From Salegentibacter mishustinae (lineage in GTDB: Bacteria > Bacteroidota > Bacteroidia > Flavobacteriales > Flavobacteriaceae): a stretch of DNA of 64,000 bases. A program made the position numbers and the translations under genes. Shown here piece by piece: positions 34,497-43,971 of the stretch; positions within the stretch are counted from its first letter, which is position 1; every line of letters begins with the position of its first letter. The notes under the pieces were generated by a model that saw only the letters and a list, made by a program, of their open reading frames with translations, searched no databases and was not told where the DNA came from. The DNA lies in assembly GCF_002900095.1 (NCBI RefSeq), contig NZ_LLKN01000002.1, positions 1,860,001 through 1,924,000 of the forward strand, in the 5' to 3' direction.

Positions 34497-36425
34497 TTAC
34501 TTCACCTCCTCAAAATCTACATCTTCTACGTCGTCTCCGCTTTTAGAATCTCCTCCAGCTTGCTGTCCGCCTTCAGCTCCGGTAGCACCCTGTTGTGGTC
34601 CACCTTGTCCGCCTTGTGCTTCAGCTTGTGCTTTATACATTTCTTCAGAAGCTGTTTTCCAGGCTTCGTTCAATTTGTCTAAAGCAGGAGTGATTTGATC
34701 AAGCTCCTTAGTTTCGTAAGCTTTCTTCAATTCTTCTAAAGCTTCCTCTACCGGCTTTTTCTTATCTTCAGAAATCTTATCGCCAAATTCTTTCAACTGC
34801 TTTTCAGTTTGGAAGATCATAGCATCAGCTTCGTTAAGCTTATCTACTTTTTCTTTGGCTTGCTTATCGGCATCAGCATTTGCTTCAGCTTCTTTCTTCA
34901 TTTTCTCGATTTCTTCTTCTGTTAATCCTGAAGAAGCCTCGATTCGGATATCCTGAGATTTTCCAGTTGCTTTATCGGTAGCACTTACTTTAATGATACC
35001 ATTGGCATCAATATCAAAAGTCACTTCAATTTGAGGAGTTCCTCTTGGCGCTGGTGGAATTCCGTCCAAGTGGAATCTACCAATTGTTTTATTATCTGCT
35101 GCCATTGGACGCTCACCCTGCAACACGTGGATTTCTACTGAAGGCTGATTATCGGCCGCGGTAGAGAATGTTTGTGATTTCTTGGTTGGAATCGTTGTGT
35201 TAGATTCAATCAACTTAGTGTTAACTCCTCCCATAGTTTCAATACCTAAAGAAAGTGGAGTAACATCAAGTAGCAATACATCTTTTACATCTCCGGTTAA
35301 TACACCACCCTGGATAGCTGCACCAATAGCAACAACCTCATCTGGGTTTACACCTTTAGAAGGTTTTTTACCAAAGAATGCCTCTACTTCTTCCTGAATT
35401 TTAGGAATACGGGTAGAACCACCAACAAGAATTACCTCATCGATATCACTTTTTGAAAGACCTGCATCGCTAAGTGCTTTCTTAACCGGCTCCATAGAAC
35501 GGGTTACCAATTCTGAAGCTAACTGCTCAAATTTAGAACGGCTAATAGTTTCTACAAGGTGTTTTGGTCCGCTTGAAGTTGCCGTTACATAAGGTAAATT
35601 AATTTCAGTTTGACTTGAAGAAGACAACTCAATTTTAGCTTTTTCAGCAGCTTCTTTTAAACGCTGAAGTGCCATTGGGTCTTTTCTTAGATCAATATCT
35701 TCAGCCTTTTGGAAAGTATCTGCAAGATAATCGATTAGAACTTCATCAAAATCATCACCACCAAGGTGCGTATCACCATTTGTAGACAATACTTCAAATA
35801 CACCATCACCTAATTCCAGGATAGAGATATCAAAAGTACCACCACCAAGGTCATAAACTGCGATCTTTTGGTCCTGAGATTTTTTATCAAGTCCGTAAGC
35901 TAATGCTGCTGCAGTAGGCTCGTTTATAATACGGCTTACTTTTAAACCAGCGATCTCACCAGCTTCTTTTGTAGCCTGTCGCTGAGAATCGTTAAAGTAT
36001 GCAGGTACGGTAATTACCGCCTCTGTTACATCCTGTCCAAGATAATCTTCTGCGGTTTTCTTCATTTTTTGAAGTACCATTGCAGAAAGTTCCTGCGGAG
36101 TATATTTTCTTCCATCCACATCTACACGTGGCGTATCATTATCACCTTTTACTACTTTATAAGGAACTCTTCCTGCTTCTTTAGAAGATTCAGAATATTT
36201 GTTCCCCATAAAACGTTTAATAGACGAAATAGTTTTTTCTGGGTTAGTTACTGCCTGACGCTTAGCCGGGTCACCAACTTTTATTTCGCCACCTTCTACA
36301 AATGCGATTACAGAAGGTGTAGTTCTTTTTCCTTCGGCATTAGGTATTACCGTAGGCTCGTTACCTTCCATTACGGCAACGCAAGAGTTGGTAGTACCTA
36401 AGTCAATTCCAATTATTTTACTCAT
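34497..36425 (-). CDS. dnaK: Molecular chaperone DnaK (Hsp70)
   Basis: The ATP-dependent Hsp70 chaperone, 642 residues. The N-terminal ATPase domain has [37 protein letters not shown] and [16 protein letters not shown]. The substrate-binding domain begins at [17 protein letters not shown], followed by a helical lid and a Gly/Gln-rich tail ending [12 protein letters not shown], the normal Hsp70 end. Monocistronic here; dnaJ and grpE are not in the window. Upstream are a perfect inverted repeat and a sigma54-like element, treated separately. Confidence 0.97.
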   Translation of the reverse strand: MSKIIGIDLGTTNSCVAVMEGNEPTVIPNAEGKRTTPSVIAFVEGGEIKVGDPAKRQAVTNPEKTISSIKRFMGNKYSESSKEAGRVPYKVVKGDNDTPRVDVDGRKYTPQELSAMVLQKMKKTAEDYLGQDVTEAVITVPAYFNDSQRQATKEAGEIAGLKVSRIINEPTAAALAYGLDKKSQDQKIAVYDLGGGTFDISILELGDGVFEVLSTNGDTHLGGDDFDEVLIDYLADTFQKAEDIDLRKDPMALQRLKEAAEKAKIELSSSSQTEINLPYVTATSSGPKHLVETISRSKFEQLASELVTRSMEPVKKALSDAGLSKSDIDEVILVGGSTRIPKIQEEVEAFFGKKPSKGVNPDEVVAIGAAIQGGVLTGDVKDVLLLDVTPLSLGIETMGGVNTKLIESNTTIPTKKSQTFSTAADNQPSVEIHVLQGERPMAADNKTIGRFHLDGIPPAPRGTPQIEVTFDIDANGIIKVSATDKATGKSQDIRIEASSGLTEEEIEKMKKEAEANADADKQAKEKVDKLNEADAMIFQTEKQLKEFGDKISEDKKKPVEEALEELKKAYETKELDQITPALDKLNEAWKTASEEMYKAQAEAQGGQGGPQQGATGAEGGQQAGGDSKSGDDVEDVDFEEVK

Positions 36426-36480
36426 AACTTTATACGTTGAATTTTATATTATTGATTTCAATTCTTCGATGTGTTAAAGT

Positions 36481-36520
36481 CAATCATTATGCCAGCAGAA
36501 AACTTATGACAGGTTGTCAT
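36481..36520 (-). promoter_or_regulatory. Regulatory region of dnaK: ATGACA-N3-TGTCAT palindrome and a sigma54-like site
   Basis: On the minus strand a perfect inverted repeat ATGACA-ACC-TGTCAT (36506-36520) is followed ten bases later by CTGGCATAATGATTG (36481-36495). The latter matches the -24 GG and the spacing of sigma54 promoters (GG-N10-GA instead of GG-N10-GC). It lies about 60 bases before the dnaK ATG. The elements are visible; their use is inference. Confidence 0.45.
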
Positions 36521-36646
36521 TTATTCCTGAAAGTACTTGCCAAATCTGCGCTTTATAAGAGAATCGCTGACTCGTTTCGCATTTTGCTCGCTACGAAATC
36601 GTTTTAATCTTTTTTCAATTCATTCTGCTTCATACTAACAAATCCT

Positions 36647-36654
36647 TATTTTTG
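36647..36654 (+). promoter_or_regulatory. -7 promoter box of the serine dehydratase gene (TATTTTTG)
   Basis: Exact TAnnTTTG match 22 bases before the ATG at 36676. It makes the in-frame TTG at 36652 an unlikely translation start. Confidence 0.55.
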
Positions 36655-36675
36655 CAGCAAAATAGGAGTTATACG

Positions 36676-38109
36676 ATGCGAAAAATTGAATGTATTAGCG
36701 TTTTTGATATGTTGAAGGTTGGCGTAGGCCCTTCCAGTTCTCATACTTTAGGCCCCTGGCGTGCAGCACAACGCTGGATTGCAGAATTAAAGCAAAAAGG
36801 CACTTTTGATGACGTAGAACAAATACATATAGATCTCTATGGCTCTCTTTCCCTTACCGGAATAGGTCACGCTACAGATATTGCTACTGTTTTAGGACTT
36901 TGTGGTCACGATCCCGTAACTATGGATATTTCGGTAATTGATCCCGAAATTCAGAAGATCAGGGAAACAAAAAAACTTCAGTTTAACGGGGAAAAAGAGA
37001 TCAATTTTAGCATTGAGAATGATGTTAAGTTTAATAAGAAATTCCTTGAATTTCATCCTAACGGAATGACATTTCGGGCTAAACTGAAAAACGGTAAAAA
37101 AACCTCTTCTTCTTTTTATTCTATCGGTGGCGGATTCGTTGTAAAGAAAGAACGTAAAAACGCCAGCAAGAAGATGAAAAAATTTATGGAGTTCCCTTAC
37201 CCCATAGAAAAAGCTACAGAACTCCTCGCCTATTGCAAAGCTGAAAACAAACCTATTTCTGAAATAGTTCTGGAAAACGAGAAATCCCTTAGAACCGAAG
37301 AAGAAATAAATGCCGGCTTAAAACAAATTTGGGATGTGATGCTCGAATCGATGTTCATTGGCTGTCATACCGAAGGAACCCTTCCCGGCGGACTCAATGT
37401 GAAACGCCGTTCTTTTGAAATGCACCAGCGCCTTATTGGCGAAGAAAAATATGATTCGCCCGAAGATTGGATAACTGCTATTAGAAGAACTGAGGTAAAG
37501 TTCAGGCAAATCCTTAAATGGGTGAGCTGTTTTGCCATTAGTGTAAACGAGGTAAATGCATCTTTGGGTCGTGTAGTTACTGCCCCAACAAATGGTAGTG
37601 CCGGCACCGTACCTTCAGTAATGATGTATTATATGGTCATAGAAAATCACAAGGCGACTTTTGAAGATATGAAACGCTTTATGCTGGTTGCCGGTGAAAT
37701 TGGCAGTCTCTTTAAAAAAGGGGCAACGATTTCTGCCGCTATGGGCGGTTGCCAGGCAGAGATTGGCGTATCCTCGGCAATGGCTGCCGGCGGATTAACA
37801 GAATTGCTTGGTGGCACACCGGAACAAGTGCTAATGGCCGCAGAGATCGCTATGGAGCATCATCTTGGATTAACCTGCGATCCTATCGCAGGTTTGGTAC
37901 AGGTACCTTGTATTGAAAGAAATGCAATGGGCGCCATAAAAGCCATTAACGCTGCTGAGATCGCCCTGGAAAGTGATGCTACCAAAGCAAAAGTTCCATT
38001 GGATAAAGTGATTGAAACAATGTGGGACACGGCAAAAGATATGAATTCAAAATATAAAGAAACCTCAGAAGGCGGGCTTGCTGTAAAGGTGAGTTTAAGT
38101 GATTGTTAA
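36676..38109 (+). CDS. sdaA: L-serine ammonia-lyase (iron-sulfur L-serine dehydratase)
   Basis: Deaminates L-serine to pyruvate and ammonia using a [4Fe-4S] cluster. From the ATG at 36676 it has 477 residues, the single-chain form in which the beta (N-terminal, VGPSSSHTLGPWRAA) and alpha (C-terminal) parts are fused. Cluster-type Cys are in GGCQAEIG, LTCDPIAG and VPCIERNAMG. The catalytic-loop sequence TEGTLPGGLNVKRR is present. No neighbours in operon. Confidence 0.93.
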   Translation: MRKIECISVFDMLKVGVGPSSSHTLGPWRAAQRWIAELKQKGTFDDVEQIHIDLYGSLSLTGIGHATDIATVLGLCGHDPVTMDISVIDPEIQKIRETKKLQFNGEKEINFSIENDVKFNKKFLEFHPNGMTFRAKLKNGKKTSSSFYSIGGGFVVKKERKNASKKMKKFMEFPYPIEKATELLAYCKAENKPISEIVLENEKSLRTEEEINAGLKQIWDVMLESMFIGCHTEGTLPGGLNVKRRSFEMHQRLIGEEKYDSPEDWITAIRRTEVKFRQILKWVSCFAISVNEVNASLGRVVTAPTNGSAGTVPSVMMYYMVIENHKATFEDMKRFMLVAGEIGSLFKKGATISAAMGGCQAEIGVSSAMAAGGLTELLGGTPEQVLMAAEIAMEHHLGLTCDPIAGLVQVPCIERNAMGAIKAINAAEIALESDATKAKVPLDKVIETMWDTAKDMNSKYKETSEGGLAVKVSLSDC

Positions 38110-38351
38110 TTACCCGTTCTCTGTTGTGGGTTCTCAGTTATGGGTCCCAGTTGTGGGTTTTAAATTTGGCGTTTTTCGTTCGTGGTTTATTTTTTTAAAA
38201 GTCCGCTGAGACTTTAAACTGCTTGCTGAGTTTATCCTGTTCTCTCTTCCCGGCATTGCGAAGTAGTAAAATTTTTTCAATAAAAATTTCGTGAATTCGT
38301 GGCTTAAAACAAAGACAGTTTTAAATTGCAGTAATATTTAAAATAAAAATC
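38110..38351. other. Intergenic region with short degenerate repeats
   Basis: Contains three imperfect copies of a GTTGTGGGTT-like unit at about 38122-38162 and one end of the CCACGAATTC repeat family (38287-38303). No ORF is supported. It separates the serine dehydratase gene from the CPBP protease gene. Confidence 0.5.
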
Positions 38352-39029
38352 TTGCAGTTCCCTAAAATTCCGCCTAAAGTCAGCAATCTCTTGCGCAATT
38401 ACTGGCTAATGATTGGGACCTATTTTCTGTTTTTCTTTTTACTGGGATTTTTAAATACATTTTTACCAGAATTAGACCTCGAGAAATACCAGCAAACTGA
38501 ACTATTCAATTTAATGGATGAAAGTCCTTTGGCATTTATTCTTATGGCGGTTGTTATAGCGCCCATTTTAGAAGAAAGTATGTTTAGGACACTGATTAAA
38601 CCTTCTTTTACCGAAATCTATATTTTTATTTGTGCGGTACTTGCCTTTGTAGGCCTGGGTTTTATTCCGCAGGAAGCGCATTCTTTACTTAAATATGGCC
38701 TGGTAATTTTATCGGCTATTATCATTTTTCTTTTTTTGCAATCTCTTAAACCTTCAAGATTTCTTAGAGTATTCCGTATAATTCTATACCGAAATTATAG
38801 ATTTATATGGCTACTTACCGCTGCTCTTTTTGGTTTGGTTCATATTTGGAATTACGTTGAAGGCTGGCAATTTGACCTGATTTTATTCCTTTTAATTTTC
38901 CCAAGAATTATCGCCGGGTATTTCTTCGGAAAAGTAAAAGTCGAAAACGGAAATCTCCTCTGGCCCATCACAATGCACGCCATGAATAACGGAATTGTAG
39001 TATTCTTCCTGCTTCCAAAGCTTTTATAA
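38352..39029 (+). CDS. CPBP-family intramembrane metalloprotease
   Basis: A 225-residue membrane protein with about six helices and the three motifs of the CAAX-protease/bacteriocin-processing family: EESMFR (Glu74, Glu75, Arg79), the FGLVH motif, and HAMNNG near the end. The start is a TTG (MQFPKIP); the next ATG, at about residue 20, would remove part of the first region. Function in this organism is unknown; no peptide or bacteriocin genes are adjacent. Confidence 0.8.
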   Translation: MQFPKIPPKVSNLLRNYWLMIGTYFLFFFLLGFLNTFLPELDLEKYQQTELFNLMDESPLAFILMAVVIAPILEESMFRTLIKPSFTEIYIFICAVLAFVGLGFIPQEAHSLLKYGLVILSAIIIFLFLQSLKPSRFLRVFRIILYRNYRFIWLLTAALFGLVHIWNYVEGWQFDLILFLLIFPRIIAGYFFGKVKVENGNLLWPITMHAMNNGIVVFFLLPKLL

Positions 39030-39102
39030 GCTTATTTAACAAAGACTTAAAACAGAAGCTTTTAAGCTTTTTGTAACTTCAATGTCCAACTAAAAAAATG
39101 TT

Positions 39103-40107
39103 ATGAAAGCTGTACAGGTAAAAGAAAAAGGCGGTGATTTTCACGTTGTTGAAATAGACAAACCATCACCAGAAGAGAACGAAGTTTTAATTAAAGTAGA
39201 AGCCTGTGGCATTTGCCACAGCGATGCTTTTGTAAAAGATGGTGCTTTTCCGGGGATCGAATATCCTCGTGTTCCCGGCCACGAAGTTGTAGGAATCGTT
39301 GAGGAAGTTGGTTCTCGTGTAAACAACTGGAAAAAAGGCCAGCGCGTTGGCGTTGGATGGCACGGCGGGCATTGTTTTGAGTGTGAACCCTGTCGACGTG
39401 GCGATTTTATAAGCTGCGAAAACGCAAAAATAAGCGGGATCTCTTACGATGGTGGTTACGCTGAATTTATGACTGCGCCACAGGAAGCGGTAGTCAGTAT
39501 TCCGGAAGACCTATCTTCTGCTGAAGCTGCTCCCCTGCTCTGTGCGGGGATTACGGTTTTTAATGCCTTGAGAAATTCAGGAATTACCGCTGGCGACACC
39601 GTTGCCGTTCAGGGAATTGGCGGTTTGGGCCATTTGGCCATTCAGTATGCTGCTAAAATGGGAATGCGCACCGTAGCCATTTCTACCAGTGACAGCAAAA
39701 AAGAACTAGCTGAAGAATTAGGCGCACATCATTTTATAAATGCAAAACAGAAAGATGCGGCCAAGGAATTACAAAATATGGGCGGTGCTAAACTCATTTT
39801 GGCCACTGCACCCAATAGCGAAGCAATCACCTCTGTAATTGGTGGCCTGGGAATAGACGGTAAACTATTAATGGTAGCAGCAACCGGAGATCCTATTGAA
39901 GTTTCGCCAATGGAACTTCTAATGGGAAGAAAATCTGTTGCGGGTTGGCCAAGTGGTACCGCTATGGATTCTGAAGATACTTTAAAGTTTAGCGCCATGA
40001 CGGGTACAAAACCAAAAATAGAAGAATTTCCGCTGGATAAAGTAAGCGAAGCCTACGATAAAATGATCAATAATAAAGCGCGGTTTAGAGTGGTTTTAAA
40101 ACCATAA
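39103..40107 (+). CDS. Zinc-dependent alcohol dehydrogenase, AdhP-like
   Basis: A 334-residue medium-chain dehydrogenase. The catalytic zinc ligands are in GICHSD (Cys38) and VPGHE, and the structural zinc Cys are in CFECEPC...C. The NAD-binding motif is GIGGLGHLAIQYA. It matches bacterial class I alcohol dehydrogenases that oxidise primary alcohols. Single gene with a terminator at 40130-40179. Confidence 0.88.
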   Translation: MKAVQVKEKGGDFHVVEIDKPSPEENEVLIKVEACGICHSDAFVKDGAFPGIEYPRVPGHEVVGIVEEVGSRVNNWKKGQRVGVGWHGGHCFECEPCRRGDFISCENAKISGISYDGGYAEFMTAPQEAVVSIPEDLSSAEAAPLLCAGITVFNALRNSGITAGDTVAVQGIGGLGHLAIQYAAKMGMRTVAISTSDSKKELAEELGAHHFINAKQKDAAKELQNMGGAKLILATAPNSEAITSVIGGLGIDGKLLMVAATGDPIEVSPMELLMGRKSVAGWPSGTAMDSEDTLKFSAMTGTKPKIEEFPLDKVSEAYDKMINNKARFRVVLKP

Positions 40108-40129
40108 TAAGCTTTGATTTTATAAAATT

Positions 40130-40179
40130 ACCACGGAATTTTCAAATACTAATCTTGAATTTCGTGGTTTTTTATTTTT
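40130..40179 (+). terminator. Terminator of the alcohol dehydrogenase gene
   Basis: ACCACGGAATTTTCAA pairs imperfectly with TTGAATTTCGTGGT, followed by TTTTTTATTTTT. It lies 20 bases after the stop. Confidence 0.7.
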
Positions 40180-40187
40180 ACAATTTT

Positions 40188-40252
40188 GCCACGAATTCAC
40201 AAATAATAATTTTATAAAGCTCTTTTCTGAAATGAAATTAGTGCATTCGTGG
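40188..40252. repeat. CCACGAATTC-family intergenic inverted repeat
   Basis: Begins GCCACGAATTCAC and ends GTGCATTCGTGG, which are inverted copies of each other, around an AT-rich centre. Related ends are at 38287-38303, 58173-58304 and 60485-60495. Confidence 0.55.
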
Positions 40253-40309
40253 ATTTATTAATTTTCATCATTTCTATTCACTTATTTATCTTTAGCCGAA
40301 AATCTACTA

Positions 40310-41386
40310 ATGCGTTTCTCCTTTCTAAAATATTTCATCGTCACCTGTCTCTTCTGTTCATTTTTCAGCTGTAAAAATCAGGAAAAAGAGAAGGTTAAAA
40401 CTTCCGCAGAAAAGATTGAAAGAACTGAAAAATCTTATCACGAAAAATATCTGGAAGAAATTGCAGCGATAGAAGAACGCGATTCAGTTTCAACCTCCGG
40501 AATGCTAAAAATAGAAGGAGGGGAATATATGATGGGTGGAAATTCGCCACAAACAAGGCGCGATGAATTTCCGCAGCATAAAGAAACAATTGAAACAATT
40601 TGGGTAGATAAAACCGAGGTGACTAATGCTGAGTTCAGAAAATTTGTTTAAGAAACCGGCTACGTAACAACCGCCGAGCGCAGTTTTGAAATTAAAGGGG
40701 AGAGCTTTCCTCCCGGTGCCATGGTTTTTGATGCCGAAAATCCGCAGGTCTGGTGGAAGTTTAAAGAAGGTGCCAACTGGAAACATCCGCAGGTCTGGTG
40801 GAAGTTTAAAGAAGGTGCCAACTGGAAACATCCGCAAGGTCCCGAGAGCAATATTAAAGGTAAAGAAGATCATCCCGTAGTGCAGGTTTCCTGGTATGAT
40901 GCTATGGCTTATGCGAAATGGGCGGGCAAACGCTTACCCACCGAAGCAGAATTTGAATACCTGGCTCGAGGAGGAAAAGAAAATCAAATTTATCACTGGG
41001 GAAATAACTTTGAAAAAGCTACCGAGTTTGTTAATTTTCATCAGGGTGATTTCCCTAGTCTCAATGAAGTAAAAGACAATTTTGAAAAAACTTCCCCGGT
41101 AAAAAGCTTTCCTCCTAATGCTTTCGGACTTTTTGAAGTTTCGGGAAATGTTTGGGAATGGGTTTTAGACACTTATTATCCCAATGCCTATTCAAAACTG
41201 GAACAACGCTCCGATGGTTATTTCAAGGAATATTTTAATGAAGAGCAGCAAAAAGTTATTCGCGGAGGTTCTTTTTTATGCAGCGAATCTTACTGTACCG
41301 GCTATAGAAACGCAGCCCGAATGAGCTCTACACCCGAAAGTGGCCTGGAACATTTAGGCTTCAGATGTGTAAAAGATGTAGAATAA
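40310..41386 (+). pseudogene. Formylglycine-generating-enzyme-like lipoprotein, broken by an in-frame stop
   Basis: The frame from the ATG at 40310 encodes a lipoprotein signal (FFSCKNQ) and the start of an FGE-sulfatase domain (MLKIEGGEYMMGG, DKTEVTNAEFRKFV). It hits TAA at 40649-40651 and then continues in the same frame (ETGYVTTAER, GKRLPTEAEFEYLARGG) to 41386. The region 40741-40830 is two identical 45-bp units, giving PQVWWKFKEGANWKH twice. The two Cys that form the FGE active site are kept (SFLCSESYC), as is the LGFRC end. The downstream part could restart at the ATG at 40721 but would lack an export signal. It is either a recent pseudogene or carries a sequencing error. Confidence 0.85.
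40741..40830 (+). repeat. 45-bp perfect tandem duplication inside the FGE-like gene
   Basis: Units 40741-40785 and 40786-40830 are identical and keep the reading frame, with six bases of a third unit after them. FGE-family proteins normally have this W-rich segment once, so the second copy is an added duplication. Confidence 0.9.
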
Positions 41387-41390
41387 AATT

Positions 41391-41849
41391 TTATTTACAT
41401 CCTAATTTACTGCGAGTGTCTACCAGGTAAATAATTTTCCACTTGCCCTCAGACTTCATCAATTGGAAAGTGTTTACCCCGCAATGACTTAATTCATCAT
41501 TTAAAAAGAATCTATATGGCGTACTTGCATTGGCGATCATTCCGTTAGTATTGATTTTAAAATCGGTCAATTCTTCTCTGAATTTTGTAGATTTTGGGAT
41601 AGAAGCAATAGATTTTAAAAAACCAGAATAGTCTTCGGTAGATAAATTGGTATTTCCTTGGGCATCAATAGCCACCGATTGCATCTTAATTTCTGGATGA
41701 GCAAATTCTTTTAGCGCAGTAGAATCCTGGGCGTGAAAAGCTTCAAAAAAGTCTTCAATTAAAATCTTAATATCTTCTGTGTCTGTATTCTTTTGGCTCC
41801 AGGCCCCCTGGGAAATTAGGAATAGACCTATTAACAATAACTTCTTCAT
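41391..41849 (-). CDS. Exported NTF2/SnoaL-like protein
   Basis: A 152-residue protein with a signal peptide (cleaved near GAWSQ) and an NTF2-like cone-shaped fold: helical start IKILIEDFFEAFHAQDSTAL, then strands ending FQLMKSEGKWKIIYLVDTR. Such proteins are often small-ligand binders or enzymes; nothing here shows which. Convergent with the FGE-like gene, 4 bases apart. Confidence 0.7.
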   Translation of the reverse strand: MKKLLLIGLFLISQGAWSQKNTDTEDIKILIEDFFEAFHAQDSTALKEFAHPEIKMQSVAIDAQGNTNLSTEDYSGFLKSIASIPKSTKFREELTDFKINTNGMIANASTPYRFFLNDELSHCGVNTFQLMKSEGKWKIIYLVDTRSKLGCK

Positions 41850-41911
41850 TAAATCTTCTTATTTAAACGCTAACTTAGTATTTCAAAATATCACTCTCAA
41901 GGTTTTAGATT

Positions 41912-43042
41912 ATGAAAATTGTAAAAAACATCTTGGTTATCCTATCGGTAGGAATGATTCTCACTACCTGCCAATTACAAGCTCAGGAGCAAAATTCAAA
42001 GAAGATTGTAGGTTATATTGTTGCCGGAAATGTAGATGATAAATTCGATGAAATCTCTCCGGAAAAGCTTACGCACATCAACTACGCTTTTGCGAATATT
42101 AAAGACGGAAAAATTATAGAGGGAAATCCAAAAGATGTAGAACGCTTGAAGAAACTAAACACATTGAAGAAAGATAATCCTGAATTAAAAATCCTGATCT
42201 CGGTGGGAGGCTGGACCTGGTCTGGTGGTTTTTCTGAAGCAGTAGCTACAAAAAATGACAGGGAGCAATTTGCCAATAGTGGCATTTCTTTTCTTCAAAA
42301 ACATAAAATTGACGGGATAGATCTAGACTGGGAATATCCGGGGCAACCGGGAGCAGGAAATATTCATTCTCCAAATGACAAAGAAAACTTTACCGCTATC
42401 TTAAAGCTTTTTAGGAAAAAGTTAGACTCGGTCGGCGAAATCGATAATAGAAATTACCTATTAACTATTGCAACCGCTGCAAATGAGGAATATTTAAAGC
42501 ACGTTGAATTAAATAAGATTCATCCTCACCTGGATTTTATAAATATTATGAGCTACGATTACCAGGGAGGTTGGAACGATTCTACTTCGCATCATACCAA
42601 TTTATTTATTTCAGAAACCAATCCTGATGATTATAAACAGAGTACTAAAACTGCGGTAAAAGAACATTTGGAGGCTGGCGCTCCTTCAAAAAAACTTGTT
42701 ATAGGAATGGCTTTTTATGGGAGAGGTTGGCACGAAACTGAAAACCAAAACTCAGGTCTTCACCAAAAAGCTTTCGGAAATTCTTTTAGTATAAATTATC
42801 GGGAATTAAAAGACAGTTTAAAAACAAGTAATTACAGGCGTTTTTGGGATGAAACGGCTAAAGCACCGTATTTATGGCGCGAAGATACCGGCACCTTTAT
42901 CACGTATGATGATCCCAGATCTATAAAGGAAAAAGTTCAGTTTATTGAAGAGAATGATCTTGGCGGAGCTATGTTTTGGCAATACCACGGAGACGATGGC
43001 GAATTATTAAAAACGCTTTATACTGAACTAAAAAAACAATAA
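41912..43042 (+). CDS. Glycoside hydrolase family 18 chitinase-like protein
   Basis: A 376-residue exported enzyme. The catalytic motif DGIDLDWE (Asp134, Asp137, Asp139, Glu141) is intact, with ILISVGGWTWSGGFS and the MSYDYQGGW and GGAMFWQYHGDDG strands of the GH18 barrel. It hydrolyses beta-1,4-GlcNAc polymers by substrate-assisted catalysis. The N-terminal segment ends LTTCQLQAQ, so it could be a lipoprotein (Cys20) or a cleaved secreted protein. No carbohydrate-binding module. Confidence 0.9.
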   Translation: MKIVKNILVILSVGMILTTCQLQAQEQNSKKIVGYIVAGNVDDKFDEISPEKLTHINYAFANIKDGKIIEGNPKDVERLKKLNTLKKDNPELKILISVGGWTWSGGFSEAVATKNDREQFANSGISFLQKHKIDGIDLDWEYPGQPGAGNIHSPNDKENFTAILKLFRKKLDSVGEIDNRNYLLTIATAANEEYLKHVELNKIHPHLDFINIMSYDYQGGWNDSTSHHTNLFISETNPDDYKQSTKTAVKEHLEAGAPSKKLVIGMAFYGRGWHETENQNSGLHQKAFGNSFSINYRELKDSLKTSNYRRFWDETAKAPYLWREDTGTFITYDDPRSIKEKVQFIEENDLGGAMFWQYHGDDGELLKTLYTELKKQ

Positions 43043-43052
43043 AACCAGCTTC

Positions 43053-43084
43053 TTGCCTTAAAACCGAGTGTTTTTGTACTTTTA
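43053..43084 (+). promoter_or_regulatory. Candidate panB promoter (TTG-N21-TACTTTTA)
   Basis: A -33 TTG at 43053-43055 and TACTTTTA at 43077-43084, one mismatch from TAnnTTTG, 18 bases before the panB ATG. Confidence 0.45.
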
Positions 43085-43102
43085 CCTTCCAAAATTGAAA
43101 AT

Positions 43103-43921
43103 ATGTCTGTAGCTAAGAAAGAATATAAAAGAGTTACTACTAAGTCGCTCGTAGATATGAAGAAAAATGGTGAGAAGATTGCGATGCTGACTTCTTACGA
43201 CTATTCAATGGCAAAAATTGTTGATGGCGCCGGGATAGACGTAATTCTTGTGGGAGATTCTGCCAGTAATGTGATGGCGGGACACGAAACCACCCTTCCT
43301 ATTACTTTAGACCAAATGATCTATCACGCAACCAGCGTGGTAAGAGCTATAAATCGTTCGCTTGTTGTAGTAGATCTTCCTTTTGGGAGTTACCAAAGTG
43401 ATCCTAAAGAAGCTTTGAGATCGGCTATTAGGATTATGAAAGAAAGCGGCGGACACGCTGTAAAACTTGAAGGTGGAAAAGAGATTAAAGAATCCCTGAA
43501 ACGTATTCTTAACGCCGGAATTCCGGTGATGGGACATTTAGGTTTAACTCCCCAGTCAATTTATAAGTTTGGCACCTATACCGTTAGAGCAAAAGAAGAA
43601 GCTGAAGCTGAAAAGTTGAAATCTGATGCGCTGTTGTTAGAACGTCTTGGTTGTTTTGCTATAGTTTTAGAAAAAGTGCCAGCCAAACTGGCAAAAGAAG
43701 TGGCCGAAAGTGTAAATATCCCTGTTATAGGAATAGGCGCCGGTAATGGTGTAGATGGTCAGGTTTTGGTTGTTCATGATATGCTGGGAATGACCCACGA
43801 ATTTAACCCGAGATTCTTAAGAAGATACGCCGATCTGCATACCGAAATGACTAAAGCTTTTGAAGGTTATAGGGACGATGTAAAAAGCAAAAAGTTCCCA
43901 TCTGATGACGAACAATATTAG
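43103..43921 (+). CDS. panB: 3-methyl-2-oxobutanoate hydroxymethyltransferase
   Basis: First step of pantothenate synthesis: adds a hydroxymethyl group from methylene-tetrahydrofolate to 2-oxoisovalerate. The 272 residues have the PanB signatures [48 protein letters not shown] and [19 protein letters not shown]. Length is normal. It is followed by an RluA-type pseudouridine synthase gene 50 bases downstream. Confidence 0.96.
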   Translation: MSVAKKEYKRVTTKSLVDMKKNGEKIAMLTSYDYSMAKIVDGAGIDVILVGDSASNVMAGHETTLPITLDQMIYHATSVVRAINRSLVVVDLPFGSYQSDPKEALRSAIRIMKESGGHAVKLEGGKEIKESLKRILNAGIPVMGHLGLTPQSIYKFGTYTVRAKEEAEAEKLKSDALLLERLGCFAIVLEKVPAKLAKEVAESVNIPVIGIGAGNGVDGQVLVVHDMLGMTHEFNPRFLRRYADLHTEMTKAFEGYRDDVKSKKFPSDDEQY

Positions 43922-43971
43922 TTCAGTAAGCAGTAAAAAATTGCAGTTTACAAGCAAATAAAATATCCAGT

